Part shown: positions 1-11,747 of the stretch, piece after piece
Numbering within the stretch: the first letter of the stretch is position 1
How the letters are laid out: each line of letters begins with the position of its first letter
Assembly (NCBI RefSeq): GCF_025725665.1
Contig: NZ_CP107009.1
Location: forward strand, 4,588,001 to 4,652,000
DNA length: 64,000 bases
Origin: Halomonas sp. LR3S48
Lineage (GTDB): Bacteria > Pseudomonadota > Gammaproteobacteria > Pseudomonadales > Halomonadaceae
Reading direction: 5' to 3'
Made by a program: the position numbers and the translations under genes
The notes under the pieces: generated by a model
The model's database searches: none
What the model saw: the letters and a program-made list of their open reading frames with translations, nothing else
What the model was told of the DNA's origin: nothing

Positions 1-2
1 TG

Positions 3-56
3 GAACTCAAGGTGCTGATCGAGCAGATGAGGGAACAGATCCAGAATATCGAGTGA
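3..56 (+). CDS. C-terminal end of an unidentified protein (5' truncated by window)
   Basis: Frame 3 is open from the first base to a TGA stop and encodes a 17-residue tail rich in E, Q, L and I. This reads like the end of an amphipathic helix or short coiled coil. Such tails occur on many proteins, including cytoplasmic ends of ion channels, so no function is assigned. The other two forward frames give less convincing sequence: one stops at once and the other runs past the boundary with poor codon use. The start and body of the gene lie upstream of the window. Confidence 0.5.
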   Translation, partial: ELKVLIEQMREQIQNIE

Positions 57-313
57 TACCCGGACCTTTCCGGCCGCGAACCAAGGCGCACCAGAATGCG
101 GCCAACGACGCCTTGCCTGATCGGTTACCCCTGGCCGCTGCCTTGCTCGCCAGGACCAGGGGACCCGGACAGCGGCCCCTGCCGGTGCGTGGCATCGTGT
201 TCCCCTACTGACGGCGGGGAAGGCTGGCTTACCTGCTAGACTGAATCTGCGCTTGGTGAAAGGCCGACTTCGCGGCCAAGCTGCGTCGCCTGGCTGATGA
301 CAACGAGTCACCT
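57..313. other. Intergenic region upstream of the antiporter
   Basis: This stretch holds no convincing gene. The short minus-strand reading frame at 7-195 is Arg/Gly/Pro rich and looks like an out-of-frame artefact of high GC. A weak -10-like hexamer (TAGACT) lies near 235-240, but no good -35 partner is visible. I see no strong hairpin. Confidence 0.4.
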
Positions 314-1606
314 ATGACAACCGCCACCTGGTTTATCTTAATAGGTTCGCTGCTGCTGGTAGTGGGCTTGACTTTCTCCTATCTCAAGAGCGTTCCCGCC
401 ACCTCTGCCATTGTATATCTTCTGATCGGATTCGTTGTGGGGCCCATGGGCTTCAACTTGTTTCATTTCAATCCGTTGGAAGAGTCGGCTCTGTTGGAGC
501 TTCTGACCGAAATCGCCGTACTCATTTCCTTGTACTGCGCTGGCGTGAAAATGCCGGCGCCGGTGACCCTGAAGCGATGGCGAACTCCCCTGCAACTGGC
601 GGTGGTCTCGATGGTGCTGACCGTCGGGCTTGTGACGCTGTTCGGCTACTACTGGCTCGCTCTCCCCCTCGGGGCAGCCGTGTTGCTGGGTGCCGTGGTG
701 GCCCCGACCGACCCTGTACTGGCCACCGAGGTGCAGGTGCGTCACGCCGACGATACTGACCAACTCCGCTTTTCCTTGACCTGCGAGGCAGGAATGAACG
801 ACGGCAGCGCCTTCCCGTTCGTGATGCTCGGCCTGGGCTTGCTGGGCCTGCACGACCTTGGCGACGCCGGCTGGCGGTGGCTGGTAGTGGATGTGCTGTG
901 GGCAAGCGGTGCCGGTATCGGCATCGGTATCTTGGCGGGCGTTGGCGTCGGTTGGCTGGTAAACGCGATGCGCACCCGATTTGCGGACACGGCCTTTCTG
1001 GAAAGTTTTCTTGGCCTGGGATTGATCGCGTTCGCCTACGGAATCAGCTTGCTGGTGGATGCCTGGGGCTTCCTGGCCGTCTTTAGTGCAGCCGTGGCTC
1101 TGCGCCATACCGAATTGAAATTGGCCGGCCTCCAGCAAGGCTATTCGGCTCCGGTCGAGACACACCTGGAGGGTGGGCCACGAGCGATAGCACACGTGCA
1201 CGTTAGCGAAAGCTCTCTGGTATTCAACGAGCACCTCGAACGGCTGGCAGAAATCGTGCTGGTCTTACTGCTCGGCGGCTCACTCTTCTGGGATTCGTGG
1301 AGTTGGCGAGCCGTGGGCTTTGCGGCATTTGTGTTTTTTGTCGCCCGCCCCGTCAGTGTGCATCTCGGCGTACTGGGAAGCAGGGCGCCTAAGCGAATGC
1401 GCAACCTCATGGGCTGGTTTGGTGTTCGTGGTATTGGCTCGCTGTACTACCTTATGTACGCCATCCAGCATGGGCTGCCAGAGGAAATCGCGCTGGAGTT
1501 GATACACCTGATCCTCGTGGTGATTGCCCTGTCGATTCTGGTTCACGGGGTCAGCGTAAAGCCTACCATTGCGCGTTATTGGCGTTCGCGGAATCCTAGG
1601 GAATAG
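314..1606 (+). CDS. CPA1-family Na+/H+ antiporter
   Basis: A 430-residue, strongly hydrophobic protein with about 12 predicted membrane helices, placed in the monovalent cation:proton antiporter-1 family. The family ion-binding signature is seen as TDP at residues 132-134 in helix 5 and an N-D pair (EAGMNDG, residues 158-164) in the next helix. Those residues carry the transported Na+ and H+ in NhaP-type proteins. A hydrophilic loop of about 40 residues (roughly 275-310) separates the two halves. The likely role is Na+ extrusion or pH homeostasis, expected in a halophile. It stands alone, 177 bp or more from the next gene. Its codon use looks less GC-biased than its neighbours, which may reflect later acquisition. 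Ion specificity (Na+, K+ or Li+) cannot be read from sequence. Confidence 0.85.
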   Translation: MTTATWFILIGSLLLVVGLTFSYLKSVPATSAIVYLLIGFVVGPMGFNLFHFNPLEESALLELLTEIAVLISLYCAGVKMPAPVTLKRWRTPLQLAVVSMVLTVGLVTLFGYYWLALPLGAAVLLGAVVAPTDPVLATEVQVRHADDTDQLRFSLTCEAGMNDGSAFPFVMLGLGLLGLHDLGDAGWRWLVVDVLWASGAGIGIGILAGVGVGWLVNAMRTRFADTAFLESFLGLGLIAFAYGISLLVDAWGFLAVFSAAVALRHTELKLAGLQQGYSAPVETHLEGGPRAIAHVHVSESSLVFNEHLERLAEIVLVLLLGGSLFWDSWSWRAVGFAAFVFFVARPVSVHLGVLGSRAPKRMRNLMGWFGVRGIGSLYYLMYAIQHGLPEEIALELIHLILVVIALSILVHGVSVKPTIARYWRSRNPRE

Positions 1607-1843
1607 CCCGAATAACCAGCCTTGCAGTAGATAGCCCTGCGGCTGCGCTTCAGCAAAATGCCGTCAATCCTTTCTATCGCTACTTTCTTGCCTGACTTTG
1701 ACAGCGCCGCGCAACCCAGCCAAATGGGAGTACGCTGGGGAGCAAAGCCACATCCGCCTGCTGGATTTCTAGCAAGCGATTGATTGGATTATGGGAATTT
1801 CTCATGCACTATTTTCAGATTCAGGGTATCGAGTAGCGTATCA

Positions 1844-5051
<3,208 letters not shown>

Positions 5052-5055
<4 letters not shown>

Positions 5056-5083
5056 CCTGGGTTATAGCGATAACCCAGGTTAT
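5052..5083. promoter_or_regulatory. Tandem palindrome, candidate upstream activating sequence
   Basis: Two copies of the 14-mer ATAACC-NN-GGTTAT (5052-5065 with TG in the middle, 5070-5083 with CA) are separated by 4 bp. Each copy is itself a dyad. Together they form a perfect 14-bp inverted repeat. The first copy begins inside the regulator's stop codon. A related GGTTATACC lies at 5148-5156, and a half site ATAACC at 5249-5254. The centre is about 165 bp upstream of the -24 element, a normal distance for a sigma-54 activator. It could also fold as a hairpin in RNA, but no T-run follows, so a protein-binding role is favoured. Confidence 0.65.
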
Positions 5084-5385
5084 AGGCGAGGCAACCTGTT
5101 GAAATTAAGTGATTTTCTATTTTCCTGTTGTATCGAGACATGCCAGTGGTTATACCGCTTGATTTTTTACTCGCCCGGCAAGACTCGACTTAACTTAATA
5201 AAAACAACAAGTTGAACTAATTCTTATACTGGCATGGACCTTGCGTTGATAACCCGGCCTGCTTTACGGCGGGCCATGTCGACAAACGCAAGCAAGAGGT
5301 TCGCTCCCATGCCAAGAACAATGACTCCCGCTGCCGCTACACGGCCTGCAACGCCCACCCCGCTCACCATCGCCCGGGGGAAAGC
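5056..5385. other. Regulatory intergenic region upstream of agcS-glsA
   Basis: A 330-bp gap, AT-rich between about 5090 and 5230 and clearly lower in GC than the coding DNA. It holds the tandem palindrome, a possible IHF-like site near 5151-5165 (minus-strand AATCAAGCGG followed by TAT, one mismatch from the consensus tail), a -24/-12 promoter at 5229-5244 and a short possible leader reading frame at 5309-5389. The layout of activator site, bendable AT-rich DNA and sigma-54 promoter matches established NtrC-type control regions. Confidence 0.6.
5229..5244 (+). promoter_or_regulatory. Sigma-54 (-24/-12) promoter
   Basis: TGGCAT at 5230-5235 and TTGC at 5241-5244 place the invariant GG and GC exactly 10 bases apart, as required for RpoN promoters (consensus TGGCAC-N5-TTGC). 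The expected transcription start is near 5256, about 130 bp before the symporter ATG. It is the only good -24/-12 match I noticed in the window, and it lies directly downstream of a sigma-54 activator gene. Confidence 0.8.
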
Positions 5386-5389
5386 ATGA
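5309..5389 (+). CDS. Possible 26-residue leader peptide
   Basis: A short frame begins with ATG at 5309, preceded by AAGAGG about 10 bases upstream. It encodes 26 residues rich in Ala, Thr, Pro and Arg, and its stop overlaps the symporter start (ATGA). It lies inside the predicted transcript leader from the sigma-54 promoter. The overlap could couple translation. The symporter also has its own purine-rich site (GGGGGAAAG), so the frame may be accidental. No homologue is recognised. Confidence 0.25.
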   Translation: MPRTMTPAAATRPATPTPLTIARGKA

Positions 5390-6864
5390 TGCTGGATCTG
5401 ATCAACGATTTTCTCTGGAGCAAGGTGCTCATCGCCCTGCTGATCGCAGTCGGCATCGGCTTCACCGTGAGATCCCGCTTCGTCCAGTTCCGCTATTTCG
5501 CCCGCATGTTCCGCATTCTCGGCGCCAGCCAGGCGTTCAAGCGCGACAAGCACGGCCACCTGAGTTCCTTCCAGGCCCTGCTGCTCTCGGTGGCGGGGCG
5601 CGTCGGTGGCGGCAACATCGCCGGTGTCGCGGTGGCGATCACCCTGGGCGGCCCCGGTGCGATATTCTGGATGTGGGTAGTCGGCCTGATGGGCATGGCC
5701 ACCAGCTTCCTCGAGTGCACCCTCGCCCAGGCCTACAAGACGGCCCAGCCTGACGGAACCTATCGTGGCGGCCCGGCCTACTACATCGCCCACGGCCTCG
5801 GCCGCCGCTGGAAGTGGCTTGCCGGCGTCTACTCGGTTCTGCTGCTGGTCACCTTCGGCTTCGGCTTCACGGCGCTGCAGTCCTATGCCGTGGCTACCTC
5901 CTTCGATGACGCCTTCGGCGTCCCGGTTCTCTACACCGGCCTGGGCATGGCCGTGATCGTCGGCCTGATCATCTTCGGCGGCATCAAGCGTATCGCCCGC
6001 GTCACCGAAGTGCTGGTACCGGTAATGGCCATCGGCTACCTGCTGATCGCCATCGTGGTGCTGGGCATGAACCTGCCGCGCATTCCCGAGGTCATCATGC
6101 TGATCGTCAATAGTGCCTTCGGTCTCGAGCAAGCCGTGGGCGGCGGCATCGGCGCCGCCATCATGATGGGCGTCAAGCGCGGGCTGTTCTCCAACGAGGC
6201 AGGACTCGGCAGCGCACCCAACGTCGCCGCGGTCGCCTATGTGCCGCACCCCGTGAACCAGGGCATCGTCCAGGCCTTCTCGGTCTTCATCGATACCCTG
6301 ATCCTGTGCTCCTGCACGGCCTTCATCATCCTGCTCAGCGGCGCCTACGACCCTGCCGGCGGTGCCGAGATCGAGGGCGTGGCACTGACCCAGGTCTCGT
6401 TGGCCGACCATGTGGGCGAATGGGGGCGCAGCTTCGTCAGCGTCGCGCTGCTGCTGTTCGGCTTCAGCACCATCCTCTACAACTACTACCTGGGCGAGAA
6501 CAGCCTCAACTTCTTCAGCGAGAGCAACCTCACGCTGTTCAATGTCTTTCGCGTCGCCGTCATCGTCCTGTGCGGCTGGGGGGCGATGACCGACCTGGGC
6601 ACGGTGTTCGCCTTCGCCGACGTGACCATGGGCTTCCTGGCCCTGGCCAACCTGATCGCCCTGCTCATGCTGTTCAAGCCGGGCCTGCGCATCCTGCGCG
6701 ACTTCGACGACCAGATCCATGCCGGCATTCGCCATCCCGTGTTCGATGCCGAGAAGTTCGCCGACCTGGATGTCGATCCCGACGCCTGGGAGATCGAGCC
6801 CGAGGACCTCGAGCGGCTCAAGCGCTACGGAGAGGCGGCGTCGCCCAGCCAGCCGGCGAAATAG
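5386..6864 (+). CDS. Sodium:amino acid symporter, AGCS (alanine/glycine:cation) family
   Basis: A 492-residue integral membrane protein with about 11-12 helices. It shows the family hallmarks VGGGNIAGVAVAI near residues 73-85 and RGGPAYYIAHGLG near 127-139, and later the conserved segment KRGLFSNEAGLGSAPN. AGCS carriers import alanine, glycine or glutamine with Na+. The first transcript gene after the sigma-54 promoter and pairing with glutaminase suggest glutamine (or a glutamine/alanine mix) as substrate. That is an inference from context. The GGGGGAAAG ribosome-binding site supports the ATG at 5386. The acidic tail (about 440-492) is cytoplasmic. Confidence 0.9.
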   Translation: MMLDLINDFLWSKVLIALLIAVGIGFTVRSRFVQFRYFARMFRILGASQAFKRDKHGHLSSFQALLLSVAGRVGGGNIAGVAVAITLGGPGAIFWMWVVGLMGMATSFLECTLAQAYKTAQPDGTYRGGPAYYIAHGLGRRWKWLAGVYSVLLLVTFGFGFTALQSYAVATSFDDAFGVPVLYTGLGMAVIVGLIIFGGIKRIARVTEVLVPVMAIGYLLIAIVVLGMNLPRIPEVIMLIVNSAFGLEQAVGGGIGAAIMMGVKRGLFSNEAGLGSAPNVAAVAYVPHPVNQGIVQAFSVFIDTLILCSCTAFIILLSGAYDPAGGAEIEGVALTQVSLADHVGEWGRSFVSVALLLFGFSTILYNYYLGENSLNFFSESNLTLFNVFRVAVIVLCGWGAMTDLGTVFAFADVTMGFLALANLIALLMLFKPGLRILRDFDDQIHAGIRHPVFDAEKFADLDVDPDAWEIEPEDLERLKRYGEAASPSQPAK

Positions 6865-6896
6865 CCACATGCAGCACTTTCTGTCGCAGCACTCCG

Positions 6897-6920
6897 CCGG
6901 CCTCGATGCATCGAGGCCGG
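6897..6920. repeat. 24-bp perfect palindrome in the agcS-glsA intercistronic gap
   Basis: The 12-base arms CCGGCCTCGATG and CATCGAGGCCGG abut without a spacer in the 91-bp gap between symporter and glutaminase. As RNA it would form a very stable hairpin with a four-base loop. No T-run follows, so it is unlikely to be an efficient terminator. It could stabilise or partly terminate the upstream message and so set the ratio of transporter to enzyme, or it could bind a dimeric protein. Confidence 0.6.
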
Positions 6921-6955
6921 CTCAGGCCATGCGAGCCCGGCCGGAGGAGACGGAC

Positions 6956-7870
6956 ATGCAGAGCTGGATAGAAAGTATCCATGCCCGAGCGCGAACGCGG
7001 CTCGGCAGCGGTCGTGTCGCCAGCTATATCCCGGCGCTGGCCCAGCAGGATCCCGAACGGCTCGGCATCGCCGTGTATACCAACGGCGGTGAGCTGTACA
7101 CCGCCGGCGACGCCGGGATCCCCTTCTCGATCCAGAGCATCGCCAAGGTGCTGCTGCTCACCCTTGCCCTGCGTACCCACGGCGAGGTGCTGTGGCAGCG
7201 GGTGGGCCTGAATCCCTCGGGCATGCCGTTCAACTCCCTGGCTCAGCTCGAAGCCGAGCAGGGCAAGCCACGCAACCCCTTCATCAATGCCGGCGCCATC
7301 GTGGTGACGGATCGTCTGGTCAGCGCCTTCGCCACGCCGGACAAGCACTTGCAGGACGTCGCCAGGCGGCTGTCGGGAAACGCCTCGATCCTGATCGACG
7401 ATCATGTGCTGACCTCGGAGTGGCAGCACCGTTCGCGCAATGCCGCCGCAGCCTACCTGATGAAGGCATTCGATAACCTCGACAATGAGGTCGACGAGGT
7501 ACTCCACACCTACTTCTCCTGCTGCGCCCTGGCCATGAGCTGCACGGACCTGGCCGTCGCCCTGAACTTCCTGGCTGCCGACGGCCACGCCCGGGCCACG
7601 GGCGAGCGCTTCGTCTCGCCAGGTCTGACGCGACGGATCAATGCGATCATGACCACCTGCGGCATGTATGACGCGGCCGGCGACTTCGCCTATCGCGTCG
7701 GCCTGCCGGCCAAGAGCGGCGTCGGCGGGGGTATCGTCGCGGTGGTGCCGGGCAGGATGACCGTCTGCGCCTGGTCGCCGGCGCTCGACGAGAACGGCAA
7801 CTCGGTTGCCGCCCAGCATGCTCTGGAGCTGTTTGCCGAGGAATTCGATTCACACCAGATGGCAACGTGA
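6956..7870 (+). CDS. glsA: Glutaminase (GlsA family)
   Basis: A 304-residue enzyme, the usual family length, that hydrolyses L-glutamine to L-glutamate and ammonia in the cytoplasm. The serine-dependent beta-lactamase-like fold is recognised by the catalytic S-x-x-K in FSIQSIAKV (S61, K64), the substrate-binding NPFINAGAI segment (about 105-113) and the C-terminal motif KSGVGGGI. The ATG at 6956 is chosen because GGAGGAGA lies just upstream and the length then fits the family. It follows the symporter in the same direction and probably shares the sigma-54 transcript. Glutamate made here is a compatible solute precursor in halophiles. Confidence 0.93.
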   Translation: MQSWIESIHARARTRLGSGRVASYIPALAQQDPERLGIAVYTNGGELYTAGDAGIPFSIQSIAKVLLLTLALRTHGEVLWQRVGLNPSGMPFNSLAQLEAEQGKPRNPFINAGAIVVTDRLVSAFATPDKHLQDVARRLSGNASILIDDHVLTSEWQHRSRNAAAAYLMKAFDNLDNEVDEVLHTYFSCCALAMSCTDLAVALNFLAADGHARATGERFVSPGLTRRINAIMTTCGMYDAAGDFAYRVGLPAKSGVGGGIVAVVPGRMTVCAWSPALDENGNSVAAQHALELFAEEFDSHQMAT

Positions 7871-8012
7871 GGCGCCTGGCCCGCTGCGTCGGCCACAGCC
7901 CATGACGCGCCCACGGCCGGGCGGGTATACTGTTCCGCTCGAATGCGCAGCCATGGCGCTCGCGCCCCCCTTGCCTCGTGCGAGCGGGGGCATTTGCGAT
8001 CCGGAGCCCGAT

Positions 8013-8627
8013 ATGTCCCAAGGTACGCTTTTCATCATTTCCGCGCCCTCCGGCGCCGGCAAGACCACCCTGGTGCGCGAACTGATCGAGAGCCTCGACG
8101 GCATCCAGGTCTCGGTGTCGCATACCACCCGGGCCCGGCGGCGTGGCGAGGTGGACGGCGTCAACTACCACTTCGTTGAGGTCGCCGAGTTCGAAGCGAT
8201 GATCGCGCGCGGCGAGTTCTTCGAGCACGCCCGGGTGTTCGACAACTTCTACGGCACCGCGCGGCCGGCGGTAGAGGCACTCCTCGAGGCCGGCCAGGAC
8301 GTGATCCTCGAGATCGACTGGCAGGGTGCGCGCCAGGTTCGCGAACGGATGCCCGATGCGGTATCGATCTTCATACTGCCGCCCTCGCGCGACGAGCTGG
8401 AGCGGCGCCTGTCCAGCCGCGGCACCGACGAGCACGCCACCATCGCCCGGCGCATGCGCGATGCGGTGAGCGAGATGTCGCACTACGACGAATACGACTA
8501 CCTGGTGATCAACGATGACTTCACCACCGCCCTGCGCGAGCTGCAGTCGCTGGTGATCAGCCGGCGCCTGAGCCTGGCCCGGGTGCAGGAGGCGCATGGT
8601 CCGCTACTGTCGGCGCTTTTGTCCTAA
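8013..8627 (+). CDS. gmk: Guanylate kinase
   Basis: A 204-residue enzyme that phosphorylates GMP to GDP with ATP. The P-loop SAPSGAGKTT lies at residues 10-19, followed by the GMP-binding stretch (SHTTRARRRGEVDGVNYHF) and the conserved LEIDWQGARQV. The length matches the family. It opens the gmk-rpoZ-spoT series found across gammaproteobacteria. A -10-like TATACT lies at 7926-7931, upstream of the ATG, without a clear -35. No unusual features are seen. Confidence 0.96.
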   Translation: MSQGTLFIISAPSGAGKTTLVRELIESLDGIQVSVSHTTRARRRGEVDGVNYHFVEVAEFEAMIARGEFFEHARVFDNFYGTARPAVEALLEAGQDVILEIDWQGARQVRERMPDAVSIFILPPSRDELERRLSSRGTDEHATIARRMRDAVSEMSHYDEYDYLVINDDFTTALRELQSLVISRRLSLARVQEAHGPLLSALLS

Positions 8628-8700
8628 TAGCCACGGGCGCTTGTCATAACCAGTCGCAGGCACTTGTCCTGACCTCCAGCCGCCGGCGCTTGTCACAACC
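8612..8700. repeat. Four imperfect direct repeats upstream of rpoZ
   Basis: The motif GGCGCTTGTCATAACC recurs at 8636-8651, 8659-8674 (GGCACTTGTCCTGACC) and 8685-8700 (GGCGCTTGTCACAACC). A looser copy lies at 8612-8628 over the end of gmk. The period is 23-26 bp, about two and a half helical turns. The last copy contains the likely -35 (TTGTCA) of the rpoZ promoter. Such arrays arise by local duplication and can act as multiple binding sites or spare -35 elements. Confidence 0.65.
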
Positions 8701-8719
8701 GCCGGGCGTCGAGTAATCT
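8690..8719 (+). promoter_or_regulatory. Candidate sigma-70 promoter of rpoZ-spoT
   Basis: TTGTCA (8690-8695) and TAATCT (8714-8719) are separated by 18 bp, 71 bp upstream of the rpoZ start. The -35 lies within the last of four direct repeats. This is prediction by eye. Confidence 0.45.
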
Positions 8720-8790
8720 AGACTGTCCTGTTCCATCCTGGATGGCCGTGATTTGGCGGGCATCCCCAAACGCTTTCGGGAAGACCCCAT

Positions 8791-9051
8791 ATGGCGCGTG
8801 TCACCGTCGAAGATTGTCTGGATAACGTCGAAAATCGCTTCAAGCTGGTGATGATCTCCACCCAGCGCGCTCGTCAGCTCTCGCGTGGTTCGCGCGACGC
8901 CCAGCTGCCGTGGGAAAACGACAAGCCCACCGTGATGGCCCTGCGCGAGATTGCCGCCGGGCTGGTCGACCATACCGTGCTGGACGAGCCGATCGAGGCA
9001 CCTGTCAGGATTCGCCGCGAAGGCGAACCGGGCATGTCCTTCGAGGAGTAA
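8791..9051 (+). CDS. rpoZ: DNA-directed RNA polymerase omega subunit
   Basis: An 86-residue protein with the omega signature [20 protein letters not shown] at the start and the conserved RARQLSRG helix. Omega binds the beta-prime C-terminus, assists core assembly and contributes to a ppGpp site. Its position next to spoT is typical. It lies 163 bp after gmk with its own likely promoter and 22 bp before spoT, so rpoZ and spoT are probably co-transcribed. Confidence 0.96.
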   Translation: MARVTVEDCLDNVENRFKLVMISTQRARQLSRGSRDAQLPWENDKPTVMALREIAAGLVDHTVLDEPIEAPVRIRREGEPGMSFEE

Positions 9052-9073
9052 GGCTGTCACCCAAGGCGCGCTA

Positions 9074-11209
9074 ATGTTCACCATCGACGACCTGGCCGAC
9101 AGACTCGGCGGCTACCTTCCTCCCGACGAGATCCAGCAGGTCAAGCGCGCCTTCTACTACGCCGAGCAGGCCCATGACGGCCAACGTCGCCGTTCGGGCG
9201 AGCCCTATGTGACCCATCCGCTCGCCGTGGCCAATATCCTCGCCAACATGCACATGGACCATCAGAGCCTGATGTCGGCCATGCTGCACGACGTGATCGA
9301 GGATACCGGTGTCTCCAAGGAGGCACTTGCCGAGCAGTTCGGCAAGCCGGTGGCGGAGCTAGTCGATGGCGTCTCGAAGCTGACCCAGATTACCTTCGAG
9401 GACAAGGCCGTCGCCCAGGCCGAGAACTTCCAGAAGATGGTGCTGGCGATGTCGCGCGACATCCGCGTCATCATCGTCAAGCTCGCCGACCGCCTGCACA
9501 ACATGCGCACCCTCGGCGCCCTGCGCCCCGAGAAGAAGCGCCGCATCGCCCGCGAGACGCTGGAGATCTACGCCCGCATCGCCAGCCGCCTGGGCATCAA
9601 CACCATCCGCGTGGAGCTCGAGGATCTCTCGTTCCAGGCGCTGCATCCCATGCGCGCCGAGCGCATCAAGCGCGCCGTCTCCAGCGCTCGCGGTCACCGC
9701 CGTTCGGCGATTCGCCAGATTCAGAATGCGCTGCAGAAGAGTCTCGACGACGAAAACCTGCCTGGCACCGTGGTGGGTCGCCAGAAGCATCTGCTGTCGA
9801 TCTACAAGAAGATGCGCGACCAGCGCAAGCCGTTCGCCGAGATCATGGACGTGTTCGGCTTTCGCATCCTCACCGAGGACGTGGATAGCTGCTATCGCAT
9901 CCTCGGCGTGGTGCACAACCTCTACAAGCCGGTGCCGGGGCGCTTCAAGGACTACATCGCCATCCCCAAGGCCAACGGTTACCAGAGCCTGCACACCACC
10001 CTGTTCGGCCGCGGCGGCATGCCCATCGAGGTGCAGATCCGCACCCGCGAGATGGAGGCCATGGCCAACAACGGCATCGCCGCCCACTGGCTCTACAAGG
10101 CCGGCCAGACCGATCATCCCATCGCCGAGGGCAGCCACGCCCGCGCCCGGGAATGGGTCAAGGGGCTGCTCGAGATGCAGCGCCACGCCGGCGACTCGCT
10201 GGAATTCATCGAACACGTCAAGAACGACCTGTTTCCCGACGACATCTACGTCTTCACGCCGCGCGGCGACATCATGGAACTGCCCCAGGGCGCCACTGTG
10301 ATCGACTTCGCCTACGCCGTGCATACCGACATCGGCAACAGCTGCATCGCCTGTCGCATCGACCGCCATCTGGCACCGCTCTCCACCCGCCTGGAGAGCG
10401 GCCAGACGCTGGAGATCATCACCGCGCCGGGCGCGCGCCCCAACCTGGCCTGGCTCAACTTCGTGATCACCGCCAAGGCGCGCTCGGCCATCCGGCATGC
10501 ACTCAAGCACCAACAGCACACCGAGGCGGTACAGCTCGGCCGACGCCTGCTCAACAAGGCCCTGGCCGATTTCGAGACCAGCCTGGAGGAGCTGCCGGAG
10601 ACCGTGTTGCCGGAGCTGCTGAATGAACTCTCGCTGAAGGGCGAGGAGAGCCTGCTGGAATCGATCGGCCTCGGCACGCGGGTGGCCCATGTGGTGGCGC
10701 GGCGCCTGGTCGATCTGCTGCATGGCGACATGACCACCGCCAGCGAGCGAGTACTCGCCGCCCAGGGCCCCATCATGATCAGTGGCGCCGAAGGCATGGT
10801 GATAAAGTTCGCCCGCTGCTGCCACCCCCTGCCCGGCGACCCGGTGGTCGGTCACCTGTCGGTGGGCAAGGGCATCGTGGTGCACCGCACCGAGTGTCGC
10901 AATCTCGATGAACTCAAGGGCGACCCCGACAAGCTGTTTGCCCTGGAGTGGTCCAACGAGGTCAGTGAGGACTTCCCGGTGGCCCTGCGCATCGAGATCG
11001 AGAGCCGCCGCGGACTGGTGTCCGAACTCGCCAGCCTGGTCACCGATGCCGACGCCAACATCGAACGCATCGGTATCGAGGAGCGCGACGCCCGGCTCTC
11101 CATCGTGCACCTGACCCTGGCGGTGCGCGACCGCGTTCACCTCGCTCGCATCATCAAACGCATCCGCAATCTGTCCCACGTCGGCAAGATCACCCGCGTC
11201 GGCAATTGA
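9074..11209 (+). CDS. spoT: Bifunctional (p)ppGpp synthetase/hydrolase SpoT
   Basis: A 711-residue Rel/Spo homologue. The N-terminal HD hydrolase domain keeps its metal ligands (H48 and LHDVIEDT at 71-78). The synthetase domain follows with RFKD at about 290-293, the RxKD version associated with bifunctional enzymes, then a TGS domain (about 390-450) and a C-terminal ACT domain (about 640-711). It makes and degrades the stringent-response alarmone in response to starvation. The ATG at 9074 starts the family-typical MFTIDDL sequence. It is followed by a strong terminator. In many relatives trmH and recG follow directly; here ridA follows, and recG has moved next to oxyR. Confidence 0.96.
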   Translation: MFTIDDLADRLGGYLPPDEIQQVKRAFYYAEQAHDGQRRRSGEPYVTHPLAVANILANMHMDHQSLMSAMLHDVIEDTGVSKEALAEQFGKPVAELVDGVSKLTQITFEDKAVAQAENFQKMVLAMSRDIRVIIVKLADRLHNMRTLGALRPEKKRRIARETLEIYARIASRLGINTIRVELEDLSFQALHPMRAERIKRAVSSARGHRRSAIRQIQNALQKSLDDENLPGTVVGRQKHLLSIYKKMRDQRKPFAEIMDVFGFRILTEDVDSCYRILGVVHNLYKPVPGRFKDYIAIPKANGYQSLHTTLFGRGGMPIEVQIRTREMEAMANNGIAAHWLYKAGQTDHPIAEGSHARAREWVKGLLEMQRHAGDSLEFIEHVKNDLFPDDIYVFTPRGDIMELPQGATVIDFAYAVHTDIGNSCIACRIDRHLAPLSTRLESGQTLEIITAPGARPNLAWLNFVITAKARSAIRHALKHQQHTEAVQLGRRLLNKALADFETSLEELPETVLPELLNELSLKGEESLLESIGLGTRVAHVVARRLVDLLHGDMTTASERVLAAQGPIMISGAEGMVIKFARCCHPLPGDPVVGHLSVGKGIVVHRTECRNLDELKGDPDKLFALEWSNEVSEDFPVALRIEIESRRGLVSELASLVTDADANIERIGIEERDARLSIVHLTLAVRDRVHLARIIKRIRNLSHVGKITRVGN

Positions 11210-11218
11210 ACCCGTTTC

Positions 11219-11256
11219 GGCCCGTTCGCCGCCGACCGCGGCGGACGGGCCTTTCA
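11219..11256 (+). terminator. Rho-independent terminator after spoT
   Basis: A 14-bp stem (11219-11232 with 11238-11251, one G-T wobble) and a five-base loop are followed by TTTC. It sits 10 bp after the spoT stop and before ridA, so it probably ends the rpoZ-spoT transcript. Confidence 0.75.
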
Positions 11257-11298
11257 TTGACCCTTGCGACACAACGCGAACATCACAAGGAGAGCATC

Positions 11299-11688
11299 AT
11301 GAGCAACAAGGCCGTCATCAATACCGAAAAGGCGCCCGCCGCCATCGGCCCCTACTCCCAGGCCATCAAGGCCGGCAATACCGTCTACCTTTCCGGCCAG
11401 ATCCCGCTGGACCCGGCCACCATGGAACTCGTCTCCGACGACTTCGAGGCCCAGGCCCGCCAGGTCTTCACCAACCTCAAGGCGGTGTGCGAGGAAGCGG
11501 CCGGCTCACTGGGCGAGATCGTCAAGATCAACCTCTACCTGGTCGACCTGGGCAATTTCGCCATCGTCAACCAGGTGATGGAGGAGTTCTTCGATAAGCC
11601 CTACCCGGCCCGCGCCGCGGTGGGCGTCAAGGCGCTGCCCAAGGGCGCTCAGTTCGAGGCCGAAGCTGTAATGGTCATCGGCGACTAG
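11299..11688 (+). CDS. ridA: RidA family reactive intermediate/imine deaminase
   Basis: A 129-residue protein of the YjgF/RidA family. It hydrolyses reactive 2-aminoacrylate and related imines made by PLP enzymes. The family signature PARAAVGV contains the catalytic Arg, and [10 protein letters not shown] and LSGQIPLDP near residues 15-37 form the trimer active site. AAGGAGAG just upstream supports the ATG at 11299. It is probably an independent unit after the spoT terminator; a spoT-ridA order is common in gammaproteobacteria. Confidence 0.94.
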   Translation: MSNKAVINTEKAPAAIGPYSQAIKAGNTVYLSGQIPLDPATMELVSDDFEAQARQVFTNLKAVCEEAAGSLGEIVKINLYLVDLGNFAIVNQVMEEFFDKPYPARAAVGVKALPKGAQFEAEAVMVIGD

Positions 11689-11747
11689 AAAAGGCGGACT
11701 CGCTACTGCGCTCGAGATCCTTTTCGGCTTTAATTGGGTTCGACCCT

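Noticed and set aside
338..1234. Long minus-strand frame opposite the CPA1 gene
   Set aside because: His/Gln-rich product and exact shadow of a recognised gene; typical of high-GC third-position bias.
5224..6870. 548-residue minus-strand frame opposite the AGCS symporter
   Set aside because: Shadow frame; Asp/His/Gln-rich with no domain, while the plus strand has the full transporter family signature.
9359..11272. 637-residue minus-strand frame opposite spoT
   Set aside because: Antisense shadow; spoT domains are complete on the plus strand.
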